Shown here: positions 56,620 through 64,000 of the stretch, piece by piece
Layout: each line of letters opens with the position of its first letter
How positions within the stretch are numbered: position 1 is the stretch's first letter
NCBI GenBank assembly: GCA_945873125.1
Contig: CAMCBV010000012.1
Coordinates: forward strand, 1 to 64,000
DNA from: Prosthecobacter debontii
GTDB lineage: Bacteria; Verrucomicrobiota; Verrucomicrobiia; Verrucomicrobiales; Akkermansiaceae
Reading direction: 5' to 3'
Length of the DNA: 64,000 bases
Made by a program: the position numbers and the translations under genes
The notes under the pieces: model-generated
Told to the model about the DNA's origin: nothing
The model's database searches: none
What the model saw: only the letters and a program-made list of their open reading frames with translations

Positions 56620-56645
56620 TTTCTTCATATTCGATCGCGACTCAA

Positions 56646-57875
56646 TCACTTCAGTGCTTTAATCGCTTCCGCGATCGCGGGGTCGGTCCATTTGTCGAAG
56701 GCTTCTTTTTCTTTGGGGCTGAGGAAGGAGAGGCGCGCGGCTTTGAGGAAATTTTCGCGATCCGTATCGGTGAAGTGAATCACGGTGTCAGGAGTGATGC
56801 CCTTGTAGTGCGGGGTTTCTCCGGATGGCGTATGGTAAGTGGCGACGGTTAAACGCAAGGCCGTGGAATTCCCCATAGGGATGATATTTTGGACGCTGCC
56901 CTTTCCATAACTGAGTTCGCCGATGATGGTGGCGCGCTTGAGGTCCTTGAGGCAACCAGCCGTCAGCTCGGATGCCGAAGCTGAATGGCGATCGATCAAA
57001 ACGACTATCGGGTAGGGGCGGTTGCGGCGCTGGCGTTCGGGAGTTTTGAGGAATTCCTCGGGTTTGTCACGTTCCCTGACAGAGACCACAGCTGTTTCGG
57101 GTGCGACAAACAGGCCTAGGATTTTGACGGTTTCATGGAGATCTCCACCGCCGTTCTCGCGGAGGTCGAGAATCAATGATTTCATGCCTTTGTCTTCGAG
57201 TTCATCGAGGGCGGCTTCGATTTCCCGCGCGCAGTTGGAGCCGAACTGAGCAAGCCGGAGATAGCCGATTTGTGGATTTTTTTCTAACAATTTTGCTAGA
57301 ATCAGGGATCTCTCCTCGACATATCGATGGGTCAGGGTGATTTCGGTTTTAGCATGCTTTGATGGATCCTGAAGAAGGAGCCGGGTGGTCTTGCCGGCAT
57401 CTCCAACGAGTAACTCAAGGGCGTTTTTCAGAGGGATTTTCGAGGTGTCCTGGTTGTTGATTTGGAGGAGTTTCATACCCGGCTTGAGTTCCGCCATGGC
57501 GGCGGGTCCGGTGGTATCAACGGCGCTCAGGTAAACGCATTCCGAGTTTTTCCCAAGGCTCAGACCGAGACTGGGGATCTCGTTGTTGAGTTCACCCGTA
57601 TCCCCCATCATTTCACGCATTTCCGGATAAATAAAAGACGAATGGGGGTCGAGACTCCCAAGCATGCCGTCGAGCGCGCGATTGATCAGCCGGTCATAGC
57701 TGAGTTTGTCCATATCCGGGTGGCGTGCTTTGGTGATTTCCAAGACTTTGACAAATCTTTCCAGGGCCGGATATGCCGCTTCGGTGGATTCCTTTGGAGT
57801 CGCGTTTTCAGCAGGGGCCGGCTTTTCCGCGTGAAGCGGTAGGCTGAGCGTCAAAATGAGAGTGCTGATGCGCAT
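56646..57875 (-). CDS. Carboxyl-terminal processing protease, S41
   Basis: 409 residues. Signal peptide (ISTLILTLSLPLHA) then a PDZ domain (about 95-170, SLGLSLGKNSECVYLSAV) and the S41 core: DLRENGGGDL, RHSASASELTAG with the catalytic Ser, and ELSYGKGSVQNI with the Lys. It is the CtpA/B-like shorter form, in contrast to the Tsp-like protease at 32972-35227. The gene is alone, divergent from the membrane protein at 58018. Confidence 0.92.
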   Translation of the reverse strand: MRISTLILTLSLPLHAEKPAPAENATPKESTEAAYPALERFVKVLEITKARHPDMDKLSYDRLINRALDGMLGSLDPHSSFIYPEMREMMGDTGELNNEIPSLGLSLGKNSECVYLSAVDTTGPAAMAELKPGMKLLQINNQDTSKIPLKNALELLVGDAGKTTRLLLQDPSKHAKTEITLTHRYVEERSLILAKLLEKNPQIGYLRLAQFGSNCAREIEAALDELEDKGMKSLILDLRENGGGDLHETVKILGLFVAPETAVVSVRERDKPEEFLKTPERQRRNRPYPIVVLIDRHSASASELTAGCLKDLKRATIIGELSYGKGSVQNIIPMGNSTALRLTVATYHTPSGETPHYKGITPDTVIHFTDTDRENFLKAARLSFLSPKEKEAFDKWTDPAIAEAIKALK

Positions 57876-58017
57876 GGGTGTTTGGGTTAGCAGTTTTGAT
57901 GGCTGGCTGGGAGAAAAAAACCAAGCGAAGGAAGAAATGATGGCGGAATTTTAGAGAACATCGACCCTAGGCTTGATTCTTTAAGTTTTCTTAAATAAAA
58001 TTCACGCCTCAATCGAC

Positions 58018-58962
58018 ATGAGTTTCAGCAAGAAGACATCACCGGCGAGAAATACGCCAAATCGCAAGCGGGGGCCGAAGTTTCCGTATGACGGTTTGGT
58101 ATCGGTGAATCGGCGAGCGCATGAGCGTGCGGACAAGCAATTGGGTAAAAACCGCAAGTTGAATCAGAGAGTGGGAAAATCGGTCTGGGCATCGATTGCC
58201 TTGGAGGATGTGGAGACGGAGCGGGAAGATGCGGCTGGGTTTGGGAAAACGCTGCTTCGTTGGGCCTTGGCGCTATTGTTGCTGCCGTTTTGTTGGGTGA
58301 CGAGTTGGACGTTTTTAAAAACCTTTTCTCACGCAACCATGGAGCAAGGATTCTGGCAGACGCCACAATTCTGGTATTTCATTGTCGGCGCGCTGGTGAT
58401 GCTGGGTTGGTTCACTTCGAAGCTGGCACAGCCATTTTTCCTTTATCTTTATGTTTTCGGGCATGAGCTGACGCATGCGGCTTTTGTAAAATGTTTTGGT
58501 GGCAAGGTTTATGACATGGAGTGGGGGACTTCAGGCGGATACGTCACCACGGACAAGAGTAACTGGGTTATCTCGTTGTCACCTTATTTCGTTCCTTTCT
58601 GGAGTGTGGTCGCGGTGATTTTGTATGCGGTTCCAAGTTTCTTCTGGAAATTGCCCGGAGAGGCGGATCTGTTCTTTTATGCCGCAATCGGAGCTTCATG
58701 GTCCTTTCATATGGCATGGACGATTTGGATGATTCCACGGGATCAACCCGATCTTAAAGACAACGGCACCTTTCTTTCCCTGGTTTTGATTTATTTTGGT
58801 AATTTGGTCGTTTTGATCGGACTGCTTTGTTTCGCCTCGCCAAATCCTTTAGAGAGCCTGCGTGATTTCGGTTACACATGGTTTGGAACGGCGATGACAT
58901 GGGGTCATGCAGCGATGCGTTGGCTCGAGCAAGTTATGGCGCGGATTCCCGATTATTTGTAA
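58018..58962 (+). CDS. Membrane metalloprotease-like protein (HELTH motif)
   Basis: 314 residues with a basic N-terminal region (about 1-75) and at least five hydrophobic stretches. HELTH at 149-153 lies in a membrane-embedded segment (YLYVFGHELTHAAFVKCFGG), as in intramembrane zinc metalloproteases of the M50 type, followed by a possible third metal ligand region (GYVTTDKSNWVISLSPYF). The sequence is short for M50 and has no PDZ domain, so a role in intramembrane cleavage is only suggested. It is divergent from the S41 protease and precedes the cysteine desulfurase gene by 48 bases. Confidence 0.7.
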   Translation: MSFSKKTSPARNTPNRKRGPKFPYDGLVSVNRRAHERADKQLGKNRKLNQRVGKSVWASIALEDVETEREDAAGFGKTLLRWALALLLLPFCWVTSWTFLKTFSHATMEQGFWQTPQFWYFIVGALVMLGWFTSKLAQPFFLYLYVFGHELTHAAFVKCFGGKVYDMEWGTSGGYVTTDKSNWVISLSPYFVPFWSVVAVILYAVPSFFWKLPGEADLFFYAAIGASWSFHMAWTIWMIPRDQPDLKDNGTFLSLVLIYFGNLVVLIGLLCFASPNPLESLRDFGYTWFGTAMTWGHAAMRWLEQVMARIPDYL

Positions 58963-59010
58963 TTCTGGATTCCTGGTTGTTTTTTCATTCAGAAAACCGA
59001 AACTCAAAAG

Positions 59011-60171
59011 GTGATCGATCTTGATGCGAATGCGACAACCCGTATGCTGCCTGAGGTGGTGGATGCGATGTTGCCGTGGTTGCGTGATCATCATGCGAAT
59101 CCCTCGGGAAGTTATCGGAACGCGAAATTTGCGCGAAAAGCCATTGAAGAAGCACGTAAGCAAGTCGCGGAGCTGATTGGTGCGGAGCCGGGAGAAATCG
59201 TTTTCACGGGTTGTGGAACGGAAAGTGTCAATACGGCGCTTCATTCGCTGCATACTCTTTCATCGGAGGGGGCCGTAGTGACTTCGGCTATCGAACACAG
59301 TGCGGTTTTGCGCTATCTTGAGAGGCTGAAGCGAGAGACGAAAATTGTCAGAGTGGATGCTTCCGGAATGATCGATGAGGATGCTTTCAATGAGTCCTGT
59401 GAAGGTGCCGCCTTTGCTTCCGTGATGATGGCAAATAACGAGACAGGAGTCATCCAGCCGATTCCCAGATTGTTAGAAATCGCGCGCTCCAAGGGGCTGC
59501 CGTTCCATACCGATGCGATTCAGGCAGTCGGAAAAATACCCGTTTCCGTTAAATCGACACCCGTGGATATGTTGTCCATCTCTGCTCATAAATTTCACGG
59601 ACCGAAAGGAATTGGTGCGTTGTATATTCGGAGCGGATTTGATTTTTCGCCCCTGCTCGTTGGCGGGGGTCAGGAGGCGGGCCGCAGAAGCGGCACAGAA
59701 AACACCGCTGCGATTGTGGCGATGGGGAAGGCTGCGGAATTTGCCAAACAAGCGCTGGAATCGGGCTTGGAAAAGGATTTAGCGGCGATGCGAGATCTCT
59801 TTCAAAACCATGTCATGGAGGGTCTCAGCGGGTGTGCACTGAATGGGGCAGTGATCAGTCGCTTGCCAAACACGACCCACCTCTCTTTCCAAGATTGCGA
59901 TGCTTCAGGTATGTTGATTTTGTTAGATGAGGCAGGTATGGCTTGTTCCGCAGGCTCTGCTTGCATGACGGGCAAACGCAAGCCCTCCCATGTGCAACTC
60001 GCGATGGGAATTTCTGAAGCTGTGGCAAAAACCAGTCTGCGCTTTAGCTTTTCCCGCTGTAACACCCATGCTGAGGCGATGCAGGCGGCTCAGATCGTTA
60101 TCAAATCCGTTGCAAAATTACGCTCCGTGCAGGGCGGTGGAACCGGACCTGTCGCGATCTACACGTCTTGA
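59011..60171 (+). CDS. Cysteine desulfurase
   Basis: 386 residues from the GTG at 59011 (IDLDANATTRMLPEV is the family start). PLP enzyme that takes sulfur from cysteine for iron-sulfur clusters or tRNA thiolation. The PLP lysine is Lys194 in SAHKFHGPKG, and the nucleophile Cys318 sits in SAGSACMTGK. The family's ANNETGVIQP and GGGQEAGRRSGTEN motifs are also present. Sequence resembles NifS/IscS group I more than SufS. No IscU or tRNA-modifying gene is adjacent. The TGTTAGAT octamer occurs at 59921-59928 and a related TGTTAGA at 59471. Confidence 0.94.
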   Translation: MIDLDANATTRMLPEVVDAMLPWLRDHHANPSGSYRNAKFARKAIEEARKQVAELIGAEPGEIVFTGCGTESVNTALHSLHTLSSEGAVVTSAIEHSAVLRYLERLKRETKIVRVDASGMIDEDAFNESCEGAAFASVMMANNETGVIQPIPRLLEIARSKGLPFHTDAIQAVGKIPVSVKSTPVDMLSISAHKFHGPKGIGALYIRSGFDFSPLLVGGGQEAGRRSGTENTAAIVAMGKAAEFAKQALESGLEKDLAAMRDLFQNHVMEGLSGCALNGAVISRLPNTTHLSFQDCDASGMLILLDEAGMACSAGSACMTGKRKPSHVQLAMGISEAVAKTSLRFSFSRCNTHAEAMQAAQIVIKSVAKLRSVQGGGTGPVAIYTS

Positions 60172-60235
60172 GAGTATTCACAACCAAGGTCAGGAGGCAG
60201 ATGAAACATTCTCGAGCCGCCTTGGGTAGAGCCGC

Positions 60236-61642
60236 TCAGACGACGATCTCATAACCTTTGCGGTAACTTCCCTTGAGGAGTGGATTGGCTAGTTCTGCAT
60301 CCGCACCGGTGAAGATTTCCTTATCGGGATCGATGGTTAGATTTTTTCCGAGAGTGATCAGATCTTTTTCTGGGTCGACTTTGTTGTCTTCGAGGTGAGT
60401 GAGCATTCTCGCAAAAGCGTCGGAGGCGATGTTGTTGGAGATGGCCTCACGAATGGCGGCGGGTTTGGTGCGTGCGCCGAGTTTCCATGAAATGTTTCCG
60501 ATGTGGGCGAGGGCTGAGGAGAGATGTCCGCTTTCGGCACCGTGTCCTGCATCGATTTTTCCTGAGTGGCAGGAATCGACGAAGGATTGCATGTGCGATT
60601 TCGAACCCTGGAAGGATTGGATTTTTTTGCCGTCTTTGTCGAAGGCGTCACATTTCGGGCCGTGTCCACCGGAGAGGTATCCTCCTTCGCATTCAATGAG
60701 GTTTCCAATTGGATGATCTTTGTAGGGTTTGGTGGGAAGTCCGCGGACTTCGAAGAGGATGGGAGTTGGATAATCGAAATAGCAGATCTGGGTGTTCGCC
60801 CATTGGCCGTCGTCTTGGTAGCCGAGTCTGGCACCTGCCGAGAGTGCGGAGGTTGGGAGTTTGGGATCGCCGGTGAACCAGCGGCAGACATCGAGCTGGT
60901 GAGGGCCTTGGTTTCCGAGATCGCCGTTGCCGTAGTCAAATTGCCAATGCCAGTCGTAATGGAACTTGGTGCGGATGATGGGCGCGACTTCGCGCGGTCC
61001 GCACCAAAGATCATAATTCACATTGCTGGGAGCTACCTTGGCTTCGGTCACTTTGCCGATGGATGGGCGGGGTTTGTAGCAGAAACCACGTGCGATTTTC
61101 ACTTTGCCGATGGCGCCGGATTGAATGAACTCATAGGCCTCATGCCATGCGCTTTCGGAGCGACGTTGGAAGCCGTGTTGGATGATCGTTTTGTATTTTA
61201 TTGCGGCGTTGGCGAGTTGGCGCCCTTCCCAGACGTTGTGTGAAACAGGCTTCTCAACATAGGCATGTTTGCCATTGGCGGCGGCGGTTGTGGCGATGAG
61301 TGAGTGGGTGTGGTTGGGCGTGGCAATGATGACGGCATCGATTTCTTTCGATTCGCAAGCTTTGCGATAGTCGCTGAACTTGATGACCTTGAGATTCTTT
61401 TTTTCCAACTCGGCGGCATAAGAGTCGAGGACGGCGGAGTCGACATCGCAGAGCGCGACCAGCTTGGCATTTTTGCATTTCAAAAGTTCACCAGCGAGAC
61501 CTTTGCCCCGGCCGTTAAAGCCGATGAGGCAGACGCGGAGGTCGCCATTGGGTGAAGAAGCGCAGTGGACGCGTGAAGGGATGAACGTAAAAGCTCCGGC
61601 AAGGGCGGAGGTGGACAAGAAGTGGCGGCGGGAGAGTTTCAT
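60236..61642 (-). CDS. Gfo/Idh/MocA oxidoreductase with Tat signal
   Basis: 468 residues beginning with a twin-arginine signal (KLSRRHFLSTSALAGAF). The Rossmann domain has the family's VCLIGFNGRGKG motif, and EKPVSHNVWEG corresponds to the conserved EKP. The C-terminal part is the usual beta-sheet domain. Such exported dehydrogenases act on sugars or sugar derivatives and are abundant in Verrucomicrobiota. The stop codon of the upstream PmoA-like gene overlaps its start by four bases (61639-61642), so the two are cotranslated and probably belong to one sugar-catabolic function. Confidence 0.92.
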   Translation of the reverse strand: MKLSRRHFLSTSALAGAFTFIPSRVHCASSPNGDLRVCLIGFNGRGKGLAGELLKCKNAKLVALCDVDSAVLDSYAAELEKKNLKVIKFSDYRKACESKEIDAVIIATPNHTHSLIATTAAANGKHAYVEKPVSHNVWEGRQLANAAIKYKTIIQHGFQRRSESAWHEAYEFIQSGAIGKVKIARGFCYKPRPSIGKVTEAKVAPSNVNYDLWCGPREVAPIIRTKFHYDWHWQFDYGNGDLGNQGPHQLDVCRWFTGDPKLPTSALSAGARLGYQDDGQWANTQICYFDYPTPILFEVRGLPTKPYKDHPIGNLIECEGGYLSGGHGPKCDAFDKDGKKIQSFQGSKSHMQSFVDSCHSGKIDAGHGAESGHLSSALAHIGNISWKLGARTKPAAIREAISNNIASDAFARMLTHLEDNKVDPEKDLITLGKNLTIDPDKEIFTGADAELANPLLKGSYRKGYEIVV

Positions 61643-62571
61643 GGCGGTGTGAGTGAAATGAGGGTTTCGTTGAGTTTTGCAGTTTCGAGGTCGCCTTGGT
61701 GGATGATGACGGTGTGGTTCAGTGACAAGGATTCCGATTTTTTCAGGGTATGGTTGCCGAGAGTTTTATCTTTTTTCTTTTCGAAATCGTGGATGCCAAA
61801 AGGGTTGGCGGCAAGTAATCCGTAATCGCGGGCGTGCCAATGGGTTGGGTTGCGGAAGGAATTTGGGTTGCCGATGATGGCGACGACGGTGGGTTTTCCG
61901 AGTTCATCTGGACCCGTATAAGCTACCCAATTTGCGCGTTTTCCCCAAGCATTCAGATTTTTTTCACCGTTCGAATTTGTCAGAGTCGCTTTTGCGGTTG
62001 GGCCCTTGACGCGGAGCGTGCGGTCGGTGCGGATGGCGAAGGTGCCTTCTTTCGTATCGCCGAAAACGACTTCGTCCGCGATGGCGGTGAGGGTGGAATG
62101 GATGTCGATGCGTAGGGTTTCGGCGTTGGGCTTGGAAAAAGCGTAATGGCGGGTTTCTTTCAGCAGTTCGGTGTTTTCTGCGACCCATGTCAGGTCCGCG
62201 GCGAGTTGGGCGATGTTATTTTTGGCCTCTTGATGAGTGATGGAGTTGAGGCGGATTGTGGGATGGGTTTTCTTGGTATCGGCCCAGAAGTCGTGCCCGT
62301 TGACGGAGCCGTGAGCGAGCCAGATACCGCGGTGGTGGGGGTGGTCTTGCTCTTCTCCGCTGACATCGGGTTTCATCGGCCAGTTGCGGACGACGTTGGC
62401 GCCTGAGGATGAATGGACGGGATAGAGGTAGGGAAAGCGGTAGTCGGTTCTCAAGGCTGTGACGAGCTTACTGCCGTGATGAAGCTCCACCATGCCGTCA
62501 TTTTCGGAAAAAACGAATTGGGCGTGAATGGGCGAGGTGAGGGTGAGAAGCGAGAGGATCAGCAGGCGCAT
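61639..62571 (-). CDS. PmoA/DUF6807 family secreted protein
   Basis: 310 residues from the ATG at 62571 (a longer start at 62628 adds a non-conserved stretch). Signal peptide (RLLILSLLTLTSPIHA), then a mainly beta sheet domain with the His-rich DHPHHRGIWLAHGSVNG (residues approximately 75-95), a family hallmark. The function is not known; proteins of this type occur with Gfo/Idh oxidoreductases and sugar isomerases. The octamer is absent here. Confidence 0.8.
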   Translation of the reverse strand: MRLLILSLLTLTSPIHAQFVFSENDGMVELHHGSKLVTALRTDYRFPYLYPVHSSSGANVVRNWPMKPDVSGEEQDHPHHRGIWLAHGSVNGHDFWADTKKTHPTIRLNSITHQEAKNNIAQLAADLTWVAENTELLKETRHYAFSKPNAETLRIDIHSTLTAIADEVVFGDTKEGTFAIRTDRTLRVKGPTAKATLTNSNGEKNLNAWGKRANWVAYTGPDELGKPTVVAIIGNPNSFRNPTHWHARDYGLLAANPFGIHDFEKKKDKTLGNHTLKKSESLSLNHTVIIHQGDLETAKLNETLISLTPP

Positions 62572-62677
62572 GGAAAATGGGTTTAAACTGTGGCTACGGC
62601 CAGTGTTGGGATTTTTTTTCATGATCAAAGCATATATTCGGAATAGCCTGAGGGGTAAATGCCTCGTAGAAGAAAGT

Positions 62678-63226
62678 ATGAGTGAATTTGCAGATTTGGT
62701 GGATGCCTATTACGAGGCGTTGTATCGCTTCGGATACTCGCTGACGCGTAATCCGGAGCACGCTGCGGATTTGGTGCAGGAGACCTTTTGCATATGGGCT
62801 GCCAAGAATGAACAGCTGCGGGATAGGAGTAAGGCGAAGACTTGGTTGTTCACGACGCTTCACCGCGAGTTTTTGGGGCAACGCAGAAAGCAAGCAAGGT
62901 TCTCGGATGAGCCGCTTGATGAAAATGTTGAGCAGGAGGTGAGCGGAAACGAAGAGCGGGCGGATCGCCAGATGGATGGGCAGCGGGTGGTGGAGCTACT
63001 GGGAGAAATGGATGAGATGTATCAGGCGCCGCTGGCTTTGTTTTATCTACAGCAACACAGTTACAAGGAAATTGCCGAGATTTTGGATGTGCCGATCGGG
63101 ACGGTGATGTCGCGGTTATCGCGTGGAAAAGAACTGTTGAGAAAGCGGATGACATCAGAACCATCAAGCGCTCCGAAAAATTTGATCGATGTGAACCCAG
63201 AGATTTTCAAAAAACATCATGGATAA
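62678..63226 (+). CDS. ECF-type RNA polymerase sigma factor
   Basis: 182 residues from the ATG at 62678. Region 2 (FADLVDAYYEALYRFGYSLT ... ADLVQETFCIWA) and region 4 (ALFYLQQHSYKEIAEILDVP with GTVMSRLSRGKELL) are both clear. The longer upstream start at 62528 lies across the pmoA-like gene's promoter region. It is divergent from the pmoA-like gene by 106 bases and overlaps the next gene (probable anti-sigma factor) by eight bases. This pairing fits envelope stress or sugar-responsive regulons. Confidence 0.92.
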   Translation: MSEFADLVDAYYEALYRFGYSLTRNPEHAADLVQETFCIWAAKNEQLRDRSKAKTWLFTTLHREFLGQRRKQARFSDEPLDENVEQEVSGNEERADRQMDGQRVVELLGEMDEMYQAPLALFYLQQHSYKEIAEILDVPIGTVMSRLSRGKELLRKRMTSEPSSAPKNLIDVNPEIFKKHHG

Positions 63227-64000
63227 GGAACGTGCAAAATTTATTCTTCAGAGTTTCCGGCCGGATGGAGCGGATACGGATGATGCTGATTTCGCGGAGG
63301 CTCTAAAGCTTGCGACCAAGGATCGCGATCTCGGACAATGGCTGATGAAAGAGCGGGCTTTCGATGCGGAGTTTGCGGAATGTCTGGCGAGAGTGGATTT
63401 GCCGCGAGGCTTGCGTGAAAGCGTATTGCTGGCGATGGTTCAGAGTGGATCAGGTTACCCGAAGGCGGAGTTGGAGCATGACCATGTGATGGTTACCGGC
63501 TTGGCGAGTGTCAAAGTTCCGGTCGGGCTGAGATCCCGTGTTCTGGAATCGATGGAGCGCACCAAGATCGTGGAGATGAAGCCTCTCCCATGGATGCGTT
63601 TCGCCGTGCCTGTGGCGGCGGCGGCCGGCATGGTGATGGCTTTTGTATTCTTGGTGGAAAATCCCAAGGCTGGAAGCATTGCTACCTCATCGAAGCGTCA
63701 GATCACAGTCGATGCGGTTCAGGCGAGTTTTGTCGGGATGTATCAGACACCCGGTTTTTCATTCGAGAAAAAAGATACGGATCAACATGAGTTGGTTTCT
63801 TATCTGCGAGGAAAAAAACTGCCCTGTGGAGGCATGAAATTTCCAAGGGGCCTGGAGGCGATGAAAGGGCTGGGATGCTGTGAAATTTCAGTGGGTGAAA
63901 AGAAAGGATCACTGATCTGCTTTGGTGAAAAAGAAGGAATCGTTCACCTGATTATTTTCCGTCGCGATGACATGGAAGGCGATTTGCCAACGGTGGATCA
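63219..64000 (+). CDS. Probable anti-sigma factor (cut by window edge)
   Basis: Starts at the ATG 63219, eight bases before the sigma factor stop, and continues beyond the window; 260 codons are visible. The N-terminal 120 residues are cytoplasmic and contain two similar copies of a motif: LARVDLPRGLRESVLLAM and LASVKVPVGLRSRVLESM. One membrane helix follows at about 128-146. The outer part carries a Cys pair (GLGCCEIS) and ordinary alpha/beta sequence. I see no zinc-binding HxxxCxxC motif. The position next to the sigma gene and the membrane topology are the basis for the call. Confidence 0.75.
   Translation, partial: MDKERAKFILQSFRPDGADTDDADFAEALKLATKDRDLGQWLMKERAFDAEFAECLARVDLPRGLRESVLLAMVQSGSGYPKAELEHDHVMVTGLASVKVPVGLRSRVLESMERTKIVEMKPLPWMRFAVPVAAAAGMVMAFVFLVENPKAGSIATSSKRQITVDAVQASFVGMYQTPGFSFEKKDTDQHELVSYLRGKKLPCGGMKFPRGLEAMKGLGCCEISVGEKKGSLICFGEKEGIVHLIIFRRDDMEGDLPTVD

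Overview
The window looks like chromosomal DNA of a Verrucomicrobiota bacterium, probably of the Verrucomicrobiae. The taxonomic hint comes from gene families that are typical of Verrucomicrobiota and Planctomycetota: a DUF1592-type (PSD/PSCyt) cytochrome-like protein next to a DUF1552 protein, a secreted DUF1080 protein, a Tat-exported Gfo/Idh/MocA oxidoreductase next to a PmoA/DUF6807 protein, a membrane Ser/Thr kinase, and a GH75-like hydrolase. This is inferred from family content; no 16S gene is present. Apart from the first ~1.2 kb this is mostly an ordinary, gene-dense core region with several groups of genes for degrading polysaccharides.

Layout. 1-1273: end of an IS630-type transposase, an AT-rich stretch with a strong hairpin, and one AT-rich orphan gene. 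1274-4790 (+): L,D-transpeptidase coupled to trpB, then msrA and ubiE/menG. 4892: tRNA-Phe. 4987-13775 (-): yihY, pheT, pheS, argB, a CHASE2-like membrane protein, tmk and a carboxypeptidase Taq. 13901-17855 (-): groEL, groES and dnaK in a dnaK-groES-groEL unit closed by a clear terminator. 18046-18409: tRNA-Arg(UCU) followed by an unusual tandem array that repeats the tRNA 3' end. 18457-27778 (-): DUF1080 protein, tyrS, Ser/Thr kinase, SurA-like PPIase, smc. 28061-36241 (+): a closely packed envelope set (TPR/coiled-coil protein, lipoprotein, secreted protein, tail-specific protease) followed by the PLP homeostasis protein and a DUF971 protein. 36375 (-): small lipoprotein. 36824-40748 (+): an enlarged tatC, a membrane protein, an HTH-metallo-beta-lactamase fusion and a ZnuA-like protein. 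40735-41493 (-): xth.

41768-45978 (+): two secreted carbohydrate-active proteins. 46064-49158 (-): queA and a glycoside hydrolase/glycosyltransferase fusion. 49276 (+): GH75-like chitosanase. 50837-56412 (-): small membrane protein, metX, DUF1552 protein and DUF1592 protein. 56646 (-): second S41 protease. 58018-60171 (+): membrane metalloprotease-like protein and cysteine desulfurase. 60236-62571 (-): Gfo/Idh and PmoA-like pair. 62678 to the end (+): ECF sigma factor and its probable anti-sigma factor, cut by the window edge.

The most unusual signals are not in the genes. (1) The 8-mer TGTTAGAT, counted by eye on both strands, occurs 11 times where about 1.5-2 would be expected, often through otherwise unattractive TTA or CTA codons. 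(2) The tRNA-Arg tail array has covarying hairpins. (3) Several different palindromic or short-period repeat families lie at gene junctions, and one palindrome is inserted in frame within pheT. Start codons are by inspection and some are uncertain, as stated in the entries.
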